NCBI RefSeq assembly: GCF_011759375.1
Contig: NZ_JAARML010000004.1
Location: forward strand, 620,001-684,000
Direction of reading: 5' to 3'
Origin: Paraflavitalea devenefica
GTDB taxonomy: Bacteria > Bacteroidota > Bacteroidia > Chitinophagales > Chitinophagaceae
Length of the DNA: 64,000 nucleotides
Positions 16,445 to 24,231 of the stretch are shown in pieces. The notes under the pieces were generated by a model. That model was not told where the DNA came from. It ran no database searches and saw nothing but the letters and a program-made list of their open reading frames with translations. Position 1 is the stretch's first letter. Every line of letters starts with the position of its first letter. Made by a program: the position numbers and the translations under genes.

Positions 16445-17545
16445 ATGGAAATCAGATCCACTATCTCACGCTTTTCAGGGTTACTGTTAGCAGGCGCCCT
16501 GTTATTTTCTGCAAGCTGTAAAAAAGAAGCGCCTGTTGCGCAGGAAGAAGCCGCAGTAAAAGAAGAAGTTCCGGGAAAAGTAAAGGGCGGTTCTCTGGCG
16601 GCCGCTAAAGTGCCCGCTACAGAACCATTGCAAACGGCCTCCAATGGCACCTTCCTCATTGTGAACCGCAAGAGCGGCAAACTGCTGGATGTGGCAGCGG
16701 GCAACACAGCCAATGGCGCCAATATCCTGCAGTGGGGCGGCAACGGCGGCACCAATCAACGATGGACGCTTACCCAGCTCTCCGGCGGGTACTACTCCAT
16801 TATCGGTGTACCAAGCGGAAGAGCACTGGAAGTAGTGAACGCAGGAACGGCTGATGGAGATGATGTAAGCATCTACGACTACTCCGGCGCCAACAACCAG
16901 CAATGGCAATTTATTAGTATCGGTAGCGGGTACTATCGCATCGTGAACAGGAACAGCGGTAAGGACCTGGATGTAGCCGGACAATCCGTAGACGATGGCG
17001 CCAATGTTGCCCAATGGGGTTATTGGGGCGGGGAAAACCAGCAATGGGCTTTGCTGAAGGTTACTTTCAACGGACAATTATCGTGGACACTTACCAGTAC
17101 CGGTGTGCCATCGGATGTGCAGACCCGGATTACCAACGCGATGAACGATGCGGTTGCCCGCTATAATGCCGGCGCCGATTGGCCTGCCCGTACACTGACC
17201 GTTGAATATAATACAGGGGTGGCCACTGCTGATGGCAGCACCAATGGCAATATCCGCTTTGGCCCCAATGCCAGCTACCAGGCGGTACGCACTGCTATGC
17301 ATGAAATAGCCCATACGTATGGTGTTGGTTTATCTTCCGGATGGACTGCCAATATCTCGGGCGGAAATTTTGTCGGCACCAATGCAGTGGATGTAATAAA
17401 GACTTTTGATGGAGCGAGTGCTGTTATTAGCACCGGCGGCGGTCATTTCTGGCCTTATGGATTGAACTATGATAATGAATGGTCATCGGCCAACGCTTAC
17501 CGGCATGTAAAGATCATCTGGGCCATGCGGGCGGATGGCATGTGA
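16445..17545 (+). CDS. Lipoprotein with ricin-type lectin domain and HExxH zinc-protease-like domain
   Basis: A 366-residue surface or periplasmic lipoprotein (Cys25 in FSASCKK). Residues about 65-200 form a ricin B beta-trefoil with three QW-type repeats (GGTNQRWTL, ANNQQWQF, GENQQWAL) that should bind sugars. Residues about 205-366 resemble a compact metalloprotease with HEIAH (His286, Glu287, His290) followed by TYG. The third ligand is not at the classical metzincin position (Leu296), but a conserved-looking GGHFWPYGLNYDNEW stretch (about 335-350) could supply it. A sugar-anchored peptidase is the best reading; activity is inferred. The gene is monocistronic with a terminator at 17574-17606. 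Confidence 0.8.
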   Translation: MEIRSTISRFSGLLLAGALLFSASCKKEAPVAQEEAAVKEEVPGKVKGGSLAAAKVPATEPLQTASNGTFLIVNRKSGKLLDVAAGNTANGANILQWGGNGGTNQRWTLTQLSGGYYSIIGVPSGRALEVVNAGTADGDDVSIYDYSGANNQQWQFISIGSGYYRIVNRNSGKDLDVAGQSVDDGANVAQWGYWGGENQQWALLKVTFNGQLSWTLTSTGVPSDVQTRITNAMNDAVARYNAGADWPARTLTVEYNTGVATADGSTNGNIRFGPNASYQAVRTAMHEIAHTYGVGLSSGWTANISGGNFVGTNAVDVIKTFDGASAVISTGGGHFWPYGLNYDNEWSSANAYRHVKIIWAMRADGM

Positions 17546-17573
17546 TCAGGTGACAAATAATGATATTAAAAGG

Positions 17574-17606
17574 AAGGGAGCTTCATTGAAAAGCTCCCTT
17601 CTTTCA
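17574..17606 (+). terminator. Terminator after the ricin/HExxH lipoprotein
   Basis: AAGGGAGCTT/AAGCTCCCTT (17574-17583 with 17591-17600) is a perfect 10-bp stem with a 7-base loop followed by CTTTC, 28 bases after the stop codon. Confidence 0.75.
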
Positions 17607-17702
17607 TTATGGGGTACGCTCTCCTCATTTTTAGCAAGGATTTTGCATATAGAAAGGTATTGCTTCTCTAATGCAGCAATGCCCCTTTAAAATCAATTAT
17701 TT

Positions 17703-18188
17703 ATGAAAAAGATCGCCCTTATTGCTCTTTGCCTCACCACTACCCTTGCCTCGATGGCCCAGTTAAAAGTGAAAGTAACCTGTCCTGCCTTTGATGTGGA
17801 TATCCTGGATGGAAAGGTAAATGGTCTGAAGGCCACCGTTACCGCCCATGACTTAAAAAGCAAGTTTCCCTGTTTTACCAGCACTACGAATGACAGCGCC
17901 AAATGTGGCGAAGGCGTGTATTATAAGGATAAAGATATTTCGTTCTATACAGGACGGGATTATGTAGAGATCGGCGAGAAGTACAAAGGCAAGATCAGCC
18001 TTCCCCTGATCGGGGCCAGCCGCAATAGCTTATTCAAATGGCTCGGCAACCCGCTCATGAAAGACGATACCTGGGAGGCTTTTCAAACAGCTTATGGCAT
18101 ACTGATATTACATTATAATAAAGCGAAGAAGGTGCGGCTGATCCAGTTCAGCACCCAAAGTACCAGTACAATAAAGCTGTGTGAATAA
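17703..18188 (+). CDS. Small secreted hypothetical protein
   Basis: A 161-residue protein of unknown function with a signal peptide (MKKIALIALCLTTTLASMAQ). The mature part has four cysteines at VTCPAF, FPCFTS, AKCGEG and the C-terminal KLCE, which could pair as two disulfides. The region GASRNSLFKWLGNP and a tail in beta-type alternation suggest a compact periplasmic or secreted domain. It has its own terminator (18222-18254) and no operon partner. Confidence 0.7.
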   Translation: MKKIALIALCLTTTLASMAQLKVKVTCPAFDVDILDGKVNGLKATVTAHDLKSKFPCFTSTTNDSAKCGEGVYYKDKDISFYTGRDYVEIGEKYKGKISLPLIGASRNSLFKWLGNPLMKDDTWEAFQTAYGILILHYNKAKKVRLIQFSTQSTSTIKLCE

Positions 18189-18221
18189 AAGCTGACAGTG
18201 ATGCAGCACTATATTTAAAAA

Positions 18222-18254
18222 GGAACCCGGTGATTAAGCCGGGTTTCTTTTTTA
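18222..18254 (+). terminator. Rho-independent terminator
   Basis: GGAACCCGG pairs with CCGGGTTTC (18222-18230 with 18239-18247, one wobble) and is followed by TTTTTTATTTT, 33 bases after the 17703 gene. Confidence 0.85.
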
Positions 18255-18643
18255 TTTTACTACGAGGTCCTATTTGTTGTTGGAGTAACTGGGGATATTT
18301 ATTTTTTACCCTTTTGTTTCCTTCTGCCCGCAACCACACGTCCAATAGCCATACACGACTGAATGTGGGAAGCTATCTGCTGGTACTTACCAGTAACCTT
18401 CTCCGGACTTTACCGCCTCTTAAGCGCTCCATGATTAGTCACGACTGTGTTCTCCGCTCTAATGAAAAGTACCTGTCCTTTCATTTTCCCCGATCCATGC
18501 CCTGTAATGGATATCCCTGCATTGATTTGGCCTGACCAGTAGCTGGTAGCTATTGGTGACATAGTTGCACGCCCTGATGCGTCCGGCTGTTTCACCTGCA
18601 ACTACCCTTGTGTCCAACGTTTTTTAAACAAACCCTTAATAAC
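18255..18643. other. Gap before the tryptophan-rich gene
   Basis: About 390 bases without a credible gene; the frames here lack coding character. TACCCTTG at 18604-18611 matches the -7 consensus TAnnTTTG at 7 of 8 positions and could be the promoter of the 18660 gene, leaving a leader of about 40 bases. I see no other repeat or strong hairpin. Confidence 0.4.
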
Positions 18644-18651
18644 AAAGGAGG
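18644..18651 (+). promoter_or_regulatory. Strong Shine-Dalgarno for the tryptophan-rich gene
   Basis: AAAGGAGG lies 8 bases before the ATG at 18660. This is a near-perfect anti-SD match, unlike the other genes of this window, whose starts lack one, as is usual in Bacteroidota. It fixes the start codon and suggests high translation. Confidence 0.7.
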
Positions 18652-18659
18652 ATACTACT

Positions 18660-20831
18660 ATGAGTAAAGCGATTAACGGGCGTTACGCCATTGAAATACC
18701 GCTCGACGCGTCGTCGGTAGAAGACTTTAAACCCGACAAAGGCGTCAAGGTATTGGTCAAAGACAAAAAAGGAGCTATCCAATCGCAGGTAGCTAAATTA
18801 GATGGAAAGGGGCAGGGCGCCGCCACTTTCAGCTTTAGCGAGCATCCCGGCGCCTTACAGGTGGTGGTAGGTCCGGAAGATGCTACCGACCAGGAGATAC
18901 AGGGATTACAGACGATCAGTTTCGCCGTATCTGCCCGCCAGTGGGTAGGCAAAGAGCGATTACAGCTCAGGCCCATTCTTATCTCCGCTTATTATTGGTG
19001 GTGGTGGTGGCGCTGGTGCCGCACTTTTACGATCACCGGCCGTGTGATCTGCGCCGATGGCAGTCCGGTACCGGGCGCCAAGGTATGCGCTTATGATGTA
19101 GACAGGTGGTGGATCTGGAGCAGCATACAACAGGTAGGCAATTGCGAGACTACCGATATTAATGGCGCATTTACTATAAAATTCCGCTGGTGCTGCGGCT
19201 GGTGGCCCTGGTGGTGGTGGAGGTACCGTACCTGGAATATTAACCCCTTACTGACGGACCGCATTAATACAGTACTTCAACAGGCGCCCAATGTAAGGTT
19301 GCAGCCATTGACCAGCAGTCAGCCCGGCTTATCCGCCTTCAAAGGATTGCTGGCTGAAGAAGGGCTGGACCTGGATAAACCGCTGACCGCAACCGATGCC
19401 GATAAGCTGGAGATAGTACGCACCCAATTGGTGAAGAAGTTGCCTGTTTCAGCAGAACTGGCGCAATTGCGCATCTGGCCCTGGTGGCCCTGGCGTCCCT
19501 GGTGGGATTGCACACCCGATATTATTTTCAAGGTTACCCAGGATTGTATCACGCCCGGCACCGTGATCGTAGATGAAGATGTATCAGATACCCGCTGGGA
19601 TATTCCCAATCCGCTGAATGTAACCCTGATCGCCAATGAGAAAGCCTGTTGCCGGCCCATCTGTCCTCCCGGACAAGTATGCGATGAAGGAGAATGTTTG
19701 CTCATCACACAGGTATGCGGCGATCCCATTAATGAAATAGGCGGTAACCTGGGAGCACCCGCTGCCCCTGCAGGATACCTGCGCCCCGGTGGCGTAGTTC
19801 CCGGCAGCACCACGTATAATGGCGACCGGCCTTATGCTGATACGGTCACCATTACCAAGAATACGGGCGATATGATTGGTGTAGATTATTATGAAGTGGA
19901 GTTTTTCAACGGAGCAACCTGGGGCCCCGTACCACCGGGCGCTGCAGTAAGTTTCTCACGCCGGTGGATGTTGTTACCGGGCGCTACGACCGGAGATGAA
20001 CCATTCCCGTTTGTTACTATGCCGGATGCAGCATCTGTTCCACACACCGTCGTAGAAAGCCGTGAGCATTTTGAAAATACCCATTATGGGGATTGGTGGC
20101 CAGGTTCCGGCTTCCGGTTCTGGATCGTGAACGAGACACTATTGTTGCCGCTTGACAGTACAAAGTTTGCAGACGGTACTTATCAATTCCGGGTAGTAGG
20201 CTGGCAGTTGGGTGGAAGCGGTGAACTGATTAACCCGAAGGTAATACCTGTTTGTGGCACAGAAAAAGACAATAACCTGGTGCTCACCTTTGATAACCGC
20301 GTGGTAACAGCAGTGGGCCATGACCCAAGCCATAACTGCGGAGGTGGCATACACACCTGTACGCTGGAGCCCGACACCCATATCAGTGAAGTACGCATCA
20401 ATGGTGTAAAGGTGAATCCATGCGATACGGTGAATGCACAGGATGGTATACTGGAGATTGATTTCCTGGCGAATGATCCGGACAAGCACCTGGGCGGTTA
20501 TTCGCTGGTGGCTACTTATGGACTGAGCAGCGTAGTGAACCTGCTGGACCAGCCCAGTTCATCCGTTACACCGCTGGTGGCTGGTATTCAAACCGGCTGG
20601 AATGCAGGCGATGCAAATGGTACGTATGGCGTAGCCCTTTCGCAGGGAGCAACTGCACCTCATTGGGGCGGTGGTAAATACACGTTAAGGATCAATGTGA
20701 CAGAGGCATTCCCGATACCCTGTTGTTATCAATTCGAGCTCAGGGCCTGGAAGCGAACAGTTGTCGGTTGCTACCATGGATATGCGCATAACAACCTGAC
20801 TGAGTATTCAATTGGCGTTGGTATCTGCTGA
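18660..20831 (+). CDS. Tryptophan-cluster protein with carboxypeptidase-regulatory-like domain
   Basis: A 723-residue protein of unknown function with no signal peptide. Residues 1-105 form a beta-rich N-terminal domain. Three clusters hold 20 of about 34 tryptophans: WWWWWRWCR at 113-121, WCCGWWPWWWWRYRTW at 177-192 and WPWWPWRPWWDC at 273-284. The first two bracket a carboxypeptidase-regulatory-like beta-sandwich (TITGRVICADGSPVPGAKVC through TTDINGAFTI). A Cys-rich segment starts at Cys330 (CCRPICPPGQVC), followed by a large beta-rich C-terminal half. Its start carries a strong Shine-Dalgarno. A DUF1360-like membrane protein and a small MCNCG protein follow. The clusters could mediate stacking, glycan or membrane contact; this is inference. 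Confidence 0.85.
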   Translation: MSKAINGRYAIEIPLDASSVEDFKPDKGVKVLVKDKKGAIQSQVAKLDGKGQGAATFSFSEHPGALQVVVGPEDATDQEIQGLQTISFAVSARQWVGKERLQLRPILISAYYWWWWWRWCRTFTITGRVICADGSPVPGAKVCAYDVDRWWIWSSIQQVGNCETTDINGAFTIKFRWCCGWWPWWWWRYRTWNINPLLTDRINTVLQQAPNVRLQPLTSSQPGLSAFKGLLAEEGLDLDKPLTATDADKLEIVRTQLVKKLPVSAELAQLRIWPWWPWRPWWDCTPDIIFKVTQDCITPGTVIVDEDVSDTRWDIPNPLNVTLIANEKACCRPICPPGQVCDEGECLLITQVCGDPINEIGGNLGAPAAPAGYLRPGGVVPGSTTYNGDRPYADTVTITKNTGDMIGVDYYEVEFFNGATWGPVPPGAAVSFSRRWMLLPGATTGDEPFPFVTMPDAASVPHTVVESREHFENTHYGDWWPGSGFRFWIVNETLLLPLDSTKFADGTYQFRVVGWQLGGSGELINPKVIPVCGTEKDNNLVLTFDNRVVTAVGHDPSHNCGGGIHTCTLEPDTHISEVRINGVKVNPCDTVNAQDGILEIDFLANDPDKHLGGYSLVATYGLSSVVNLLDQPSSSVTPLVAGIQTGWNAGDANGTYGVALSQGATAPHWGGGKYTLRINVTEAFPIPCCYQFELRAWKRTVVGCYHGYAHNNLTEYSIGVGIC

Positions 20832-20843
20832 TCATCCATGCTT

Positions 20844-20878
20844 AGTGTTGGAGTTGCCATAGAGGCAACTCCAACACT
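20844..20878 (+). other. Perfect 15-bp hairpin between 18660 and 20910 genes
   Basis: AGTGTTGGAGTTGCC pairs fully with GGCAACTCCAACACT around a 5-base loop, 12 bases after the stop codon. No T-tract follows on the plus strand, so it is either a weak terminator or an mRNA-stabilising or processing hairpin that lowers expression of the two downstream genes. Confidence 0.7.
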
Positions 20879-20909
20879 ATCCTAATGCAGGCATTGCATT
20901 TATACTACT

Positions 20910-21230
20910 ATGAATATAGATTGGTTTTATTTCATTGTATCAGCCCTGGTCGTTTGGCGGCTGACCCATTTACTGGCCAAAGAGGATGGGCCATTTGACA
21001 TGATCTTTCTCCTGCGCAAGCAAGCGGGCAAGGGATTTTTTGGCAAGCTGCTGGATTGTTTTTATTGCGTGAGTATATGGGTAGCGCTGCCTTTCGGCAT
21101 CTGGCTGGGCCCGCGCTGGTGGGAGAAGATATTACTATGGTTGGCCTTATCGGGCGCCGCCTGCCTGCTGGAACAGGCTACCACCAAAGGAAACAACAAC
21201 AATAATACAGCCACCTGGCATGAAGATTAA
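20910..21230 (+). CDS. DUF1360-like small membrane protein
   Basis: A 106-residue inner-membrane protein. It has an N-terminal helix (FYFIVSALVVWRLTHLLAKE) with the WRLTHLL motif typical of DUF1360, then GKLLDCFYCVSIWVALPF carrying a CxxC-like pair, and a third helix (WEKILLWLALSGAACLLEQ). The tail is polar and Asn-rich. The family also occurs in Bacillus, where I recall a sporulation-associated member; its biochemical role is unknown to me. It lies 78 bases after the tryptophan-rich gene, separated by a hairpin, and 31 bases before the MCNCG gene. Confidence 0.75.
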   Translation: MNIDWFYFIVSALVVWRLTHLLAKEDGPFDMIFLLRKQAGKGFFGKLLDCFYCVSIWVALPFGIWLGPRWWEKILLWLALSGAACLLEQATTKGNNNNNTATWHED

Positions 21231-21261
21231 TCAACCCTTTCAACAATAATTGTTACCCATC

Positions 21262-21516
21262 ATGTGTAATTGTGGCAATAAAAGAACGGAGTATGCACAA
21301 CAAGCTACGCCGGGTACGCCCAGGCAGGCATTGAAGCTTCCTGTACAAACGTACAACTACGCAAGTTTTGAATACACCGGCAAGACAGCCCTGACAGTTA
21401 CCGGTAATGTTACCGGACGGCAATACCGTTTTCAGGCAACCGGCGCCAGGCAGGATATTGATTACCGGGATATTGCGGGTATTGTGGGCATCCCGGTGCT
21501 GAGAAGAATTAAATAA
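21262..21516 (+). CDS. Small MCNCG-motif hypothetical protein
   Basis: An 84-residue cytoplasmic-looking protein of unknown function. I start at ATG 21262, giving MCNCGNKRTEY; an upstream in-frame TTG (21250) would add four residues. The N-terminus carries a CxC pair that could bind metal. The rest is a compact beta-type unit (YNYASFEYTGKTALTVTGNV, then GRQYRFQATG) ending in DIAGIVGIPVLRRIK. It is the last gene of the tryptophan-protein set, and a strong terminator begins 18 bases after its stop. Confidence 0.65.
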   Translation: MCNCGNKRTEYAQQATPGTPRQALKLPVQTYNYASFEYTGKTALTVTGNVTGRQYRFQATGARQDIDYRDIAGIVGIPVLRRIK

Positions 21517-21533
21517 GCAAGCCTCTCCATTTT

Positions 21534-21586
21534 TGCCTTATCTGAAAACAGACCCCGGGGTTCTGTTTTCAGATAAGGCATTTTTT
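21534..21586 (+). terminator. 19-bp stem terminator overlapping the next promoter
   Basis: Two perfect 19-base arms (21534-21552 and 21562-21580) flank the self-complementary centre CCCCGGGG and are followed by six T. It closes the tryptophan-protein gene set. The mirrored T-run on the other side could make it bidirectional. The longer reading of the kinase from 21533 would run through this stem, which argues for the kinase start at 21620. Confidence 0.93.
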
Positions 21587-21614
21587 GAATGGGATTCCGT
21601 ATATTGTATTTTTG
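21584..21614 (+). promoter_or_regulatory. Promoter of the 7TMR-DISM kinase (TTTG-N19-TATTTTTG)
   Basis: TTTG at 21584-21587 and TATTTTTG at 21607-21614 fit the Bacteroidota -33/-7 pattern with 19-base spacing. The -33 element is formed by the T-tract of the preceding terminator. The expected transcription start falls within a base or two of the ATG at 21620, so the message is probably leaderless. Confidence 0.6.
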
Positions 21615-21619
21615 CGTAT

Positions 21620-23578
21620 ATGTTGATCCCCCCCCTCGCCCGACAACATGTAGTATGGTTACTGCTCTGTTGTCTGCCAGCTATTATATGCCAGGCAGAC
21701 ACGTTAACATTATATTCCCCTGCACAGATCACCCAAAAGATTAAACTCACTCCCTATTTGTCGGTTTGGGAAGACCCCACACAGACTTCCGATACAGCTA
21801 TTGCGCACAACAACAGTAGCCGGTTTGTTCCGGTGGACCTGCTGCAGCGACAATCGCCGGTAAGTTTTTACTGGCTGCGTATGCCGGTGCGTAATGACAT
21901 GGGATCGGTGGCCGATATGATGCTTTCCTTCAGCAGCCTTACTTTCGTGGATGTATATCTTTACCAGGGGCGGCAGTGCATACTGCATAAGCAGGCCGGC
22001 GCCTTCCGTGCGCGGAGCCACCTGGCCCCGAATGACGGCCGCCAGTATAGTTTATTGCCTTTGCAACCCGGGCAAACGTATGAGCTGTTACTAAAGGTGC
22101 ACCATACCAAGCACTACCGGCCGGTATTCAATTTTACCCTGCGGCAAAAAGATGCCTTTATGCATCAGTTGCATCGCCTGGAACTGATTGACGCCTTTTC
22201 GCACGGCGCTGTATTCCTGTTCCTGGTGTATGCCATTTTATCCTGGCTGGTAAGCCGTTTCAGACCCTATTTATGGCTGCTGTGCTATATGACGGGCATA
22301 GGATTGTATGGCCTTGCCACAGGAGGCTACCTGATAGAATGGTTTTTCCCGGAAAATCCCTTCATTGGCTGGTTGTTCAACGTGAGCTTTGTGCACCTGG
22401 GCAGCTTTGGTATTTATATGCTGCTGATGGATTTCTGGAAGATGAAGCAATGCAACCCGGTGCTCTATAAAGTGGGGAAGATACTGATCGTGGAACTGGT
22501 GGTGCTCACCATTACCGGTCTGTGCATTGATTACTTCACCGGCAATTTTAACCTGGCCAATAATATTAACCTGTGCTCCTTTGCACTTCCCTTCAGCTTT
22601 ATTATTGCCTCCCTGTGGATATGCTGGCGCCGGCTTACCCGTGCACAGCGGTATATGGCGTATGGCCTGTTGCTGTTCTTTGTAGCAGGCGCGTATATTG
22701 TACTTAGCTCAGCCATCCTGCGGGAAAGATCGTTAATAACAGCGCCTTATATTTCTAACTTCACTACCCTGGCCGTCTTTTTATTGTTTGCCACCGGGTT
22801 GAAAGAAGAGCTGCGGCAACATGAAATAGACAAACATGCAGCCCTGGCAGCACTTAACCGCCTGCAACAACATCAGAATGCCATACTGGAACAGAAGGTA
22901 GAAACCCGCACCTCAGAGTTGAGTATCTCCAACCGCAACCTGATGGAACAAAAGCTGCTGCTGGCCAATAAGCATACCAAGATCGAAACGCTGATCAATG
23001 AACTGAACCACCGGGTAAAGAACAACCTGCAATTGTTGTACAGCCTCAGCAGCCTCCAGGTGCCTGTAGTAAGCGATGAGGCATCGCGCGAGATATTAAG
23101 GGGCAATATGGGCAAGATAAAGGCCATGATGCTGGTGAATGAAAAACTGTTCCGGTTCGAAGAGCAATCCACGGTACACGTGAGTGAATTTACCAGGGAG
23201 CTCACTGATCACCTGCAGCGCATATACGACAGCAAGAAAAGGATCCATATTGTACAGGATGTCAGCGGCTCCATACAGTTGCAGGGAAAGCAGGCCTTGT
23301 CATTCGGCCTGATCCTGACCGAACTGCTGACCAATTCTTTCAAGTATGCATTTACCGATCACCACACCCCTGCCATTAATATAGCCGTAGCGTCCGCAGA
23401 CGATCATAGCATACAGTTCCTGTATGCAGATAATGGTAAAGGGATGGCCCATGACGAAGCTGACAAAAAGGCCACGATGGGGGTTTCGCTGATCCATGAC
23501 CTTACCCGGCAAATGAATGGAAAGATAACCGTTAAAAATGGCCAGGGATTAACTTATCAATTACTAATTCCAGTTTAA
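21620..23578 (+). CDS. 7TMR-DISM sensor histidine kinase (HisKA_2 type)
   Basis: A 652-residue sensor kinase. Signal peptide (LLCCLPAIICQA), a periplasmic 7TMR-DISMED2 domain (about 25-180) expected to bind a small ligand such as a sugar, seven membrane helices (about 185-385), a coiled coil (about 395-455), the H-box ELNHRVKNNLQLL with His464, and a HATPase domain (LTELLTNSFKYAF, DNGKGM). ATG 21620 is chosen because the upstream extension overlaps the terminator. The response regulator begins one base after its stop, so the pair is an operon. Confidence 0.92.
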   Translation: MLIPPLARQHVVWLLLCCLPAIICQADTLTLYSPAQITQKIKLTPYLSVWEDPTQTSDTAIAHNNSSRFVPVDLLQRQSPVSFYWLRMPVRNDMGSVADMMLSFSSLTFVDVYLYQGRQCILHKQAGAFRARSHLAPNDGRQYSLLPLQPGQTYELLLKVHHTKHYRPVFNFTLRQKDAFMHQLHRLELIDAFSHGAVFLFLVYAILSWLVSRFRPYLWLLCYMTGIGLYGLATGGYLIEWFFPENPFIGWLFNVSFVHLGSFGIYMLLMDFWKMKQCNPVLYKVGKILIVELVVLTITGLCIDYFTGNFNLANNINLCSFALPFSFIIASLWICWRRLTRAQRYMAYGLLLFFVAGAYIVLSSAILRERSLITAPYISNFTTLAVFLLFATGLKEELRQHEIDKHAALAALNRLQQHQNAILEQKVETRTSELSISNRNLMEQKLLLANKHTKIETLINELNHRVKNNLQLLYSLSSLQVPVVSDEASREILRGNMGKIKAMMLVNEKLFRFEEQSTVHVSEFTRELTDHLQRIYDSKKRIHIVQDVSGSIQLQGKQALSFGLILTELLTNSFKYAFTDHHTPAINIAVASADDHSIQFLYADNGKGMAHDEADKKATMGVSLIHDLTRQMNGKITVKNGQGLTYQLLIPV

Positions 23579-23579
23579 T

Positions 23580-24182
23580 ATGGTGCGCGTATTAATTATA
23601 GAAGACGAGATTATTATAGCCCGGTTCATTGAACAGCAATTGCTGTCGGGCTTTCAATGCACTACCCGCATTGCCGTATCAATAGAAGAAGCAAAAGCTG
23701 CTATGGCGGAAATGCGACCGCACCTGCTGCTGTGTGATATTAACCTGAACGATGAACGGTCGGGTATTGAGCTGATCACCGGACTGCGGCAACATTACCT
23801 GTTTGAAGTTATCTTTATTACCTCCTACCAGAACCGCAGCGTTATAGCACAGGCCGCCATCACGCATCCGGCCAATTATATTATTAAACCGGTAGATGAA
23901 GCCCAGCTTTTTGCCGGCATACAACTGGTAATGCAGCGGATCAATCCTACTATTACCAGCGGGGATAAAGTGGTACGCCATTCCGACCTGTTCAATGATA
24001 CCGAGCGGAGCATCCTGCAACTGATACGCGACAAGAAGACCACCAAGGAGATTGCCAGCACCCTGTACCTGAGCCCCTACACGATTAAAAACCACCGCCA
24101 TACTATTTGCCGGAAGTTACAACTGGATGAAGGCAATAATGCATTATTGAAATGGGTAATGCAAAACAGCAATTATATCTGA
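23580..24182 (+). CDS. Response regulator, receiver plus LuxR-type HTH
   Basis: A 200-residue regulator, the evident partner of the kinase just upstream (one-base gap). The receiver has the acidic pocket E8-D9, phosphoacceptor Asp53 (LLLCDINL) and Lys in YIIKPVDE. The C-terminal helix-turn-helix (FNDTERSILQLIRDKKTTKE, then TIKNHRHTICRKL) is LuxR/GerE-like. It should activate or repress unidentified targets when phosphorylated. Confidence 0.92.
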   Translation: MVRVLIIEDEIIIARFIEQQLLSGFQCTTRIAVSIEEAKAAMAEMRPHLLLCDINLNDERSGIELITGLRQHYLFEVIFITSYQNRSVIAQAAITHPANYIIKPVDEAQLFAGIQLVMQRINPTITSGDKVVRHSDLFNDTERSILQLIRDKKTTKEIASTLYLSPYTIKNHRHTICRKLQLDEGNNALLKWVMQNSNYI

Positions 24183-24231
24183 TAGCGCAAAACTTTTTGC
24201 CCCTGTGTAAATAGCCGATATTTGCCAGCTA

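Noticed and set aside
18230..18535. A 101-codon open frame before the tryptophan-rich gene
   Set aside because: It begins inside the terminator of the 17703 gene and shows no domain or signal features.
21533..21619. N-terminal 29-residue extension of the 7TMR-DISM kinase
   Set aside because: It would be read from the terminator stem and the promoter; the signal peptide begins right after ATG 21620.
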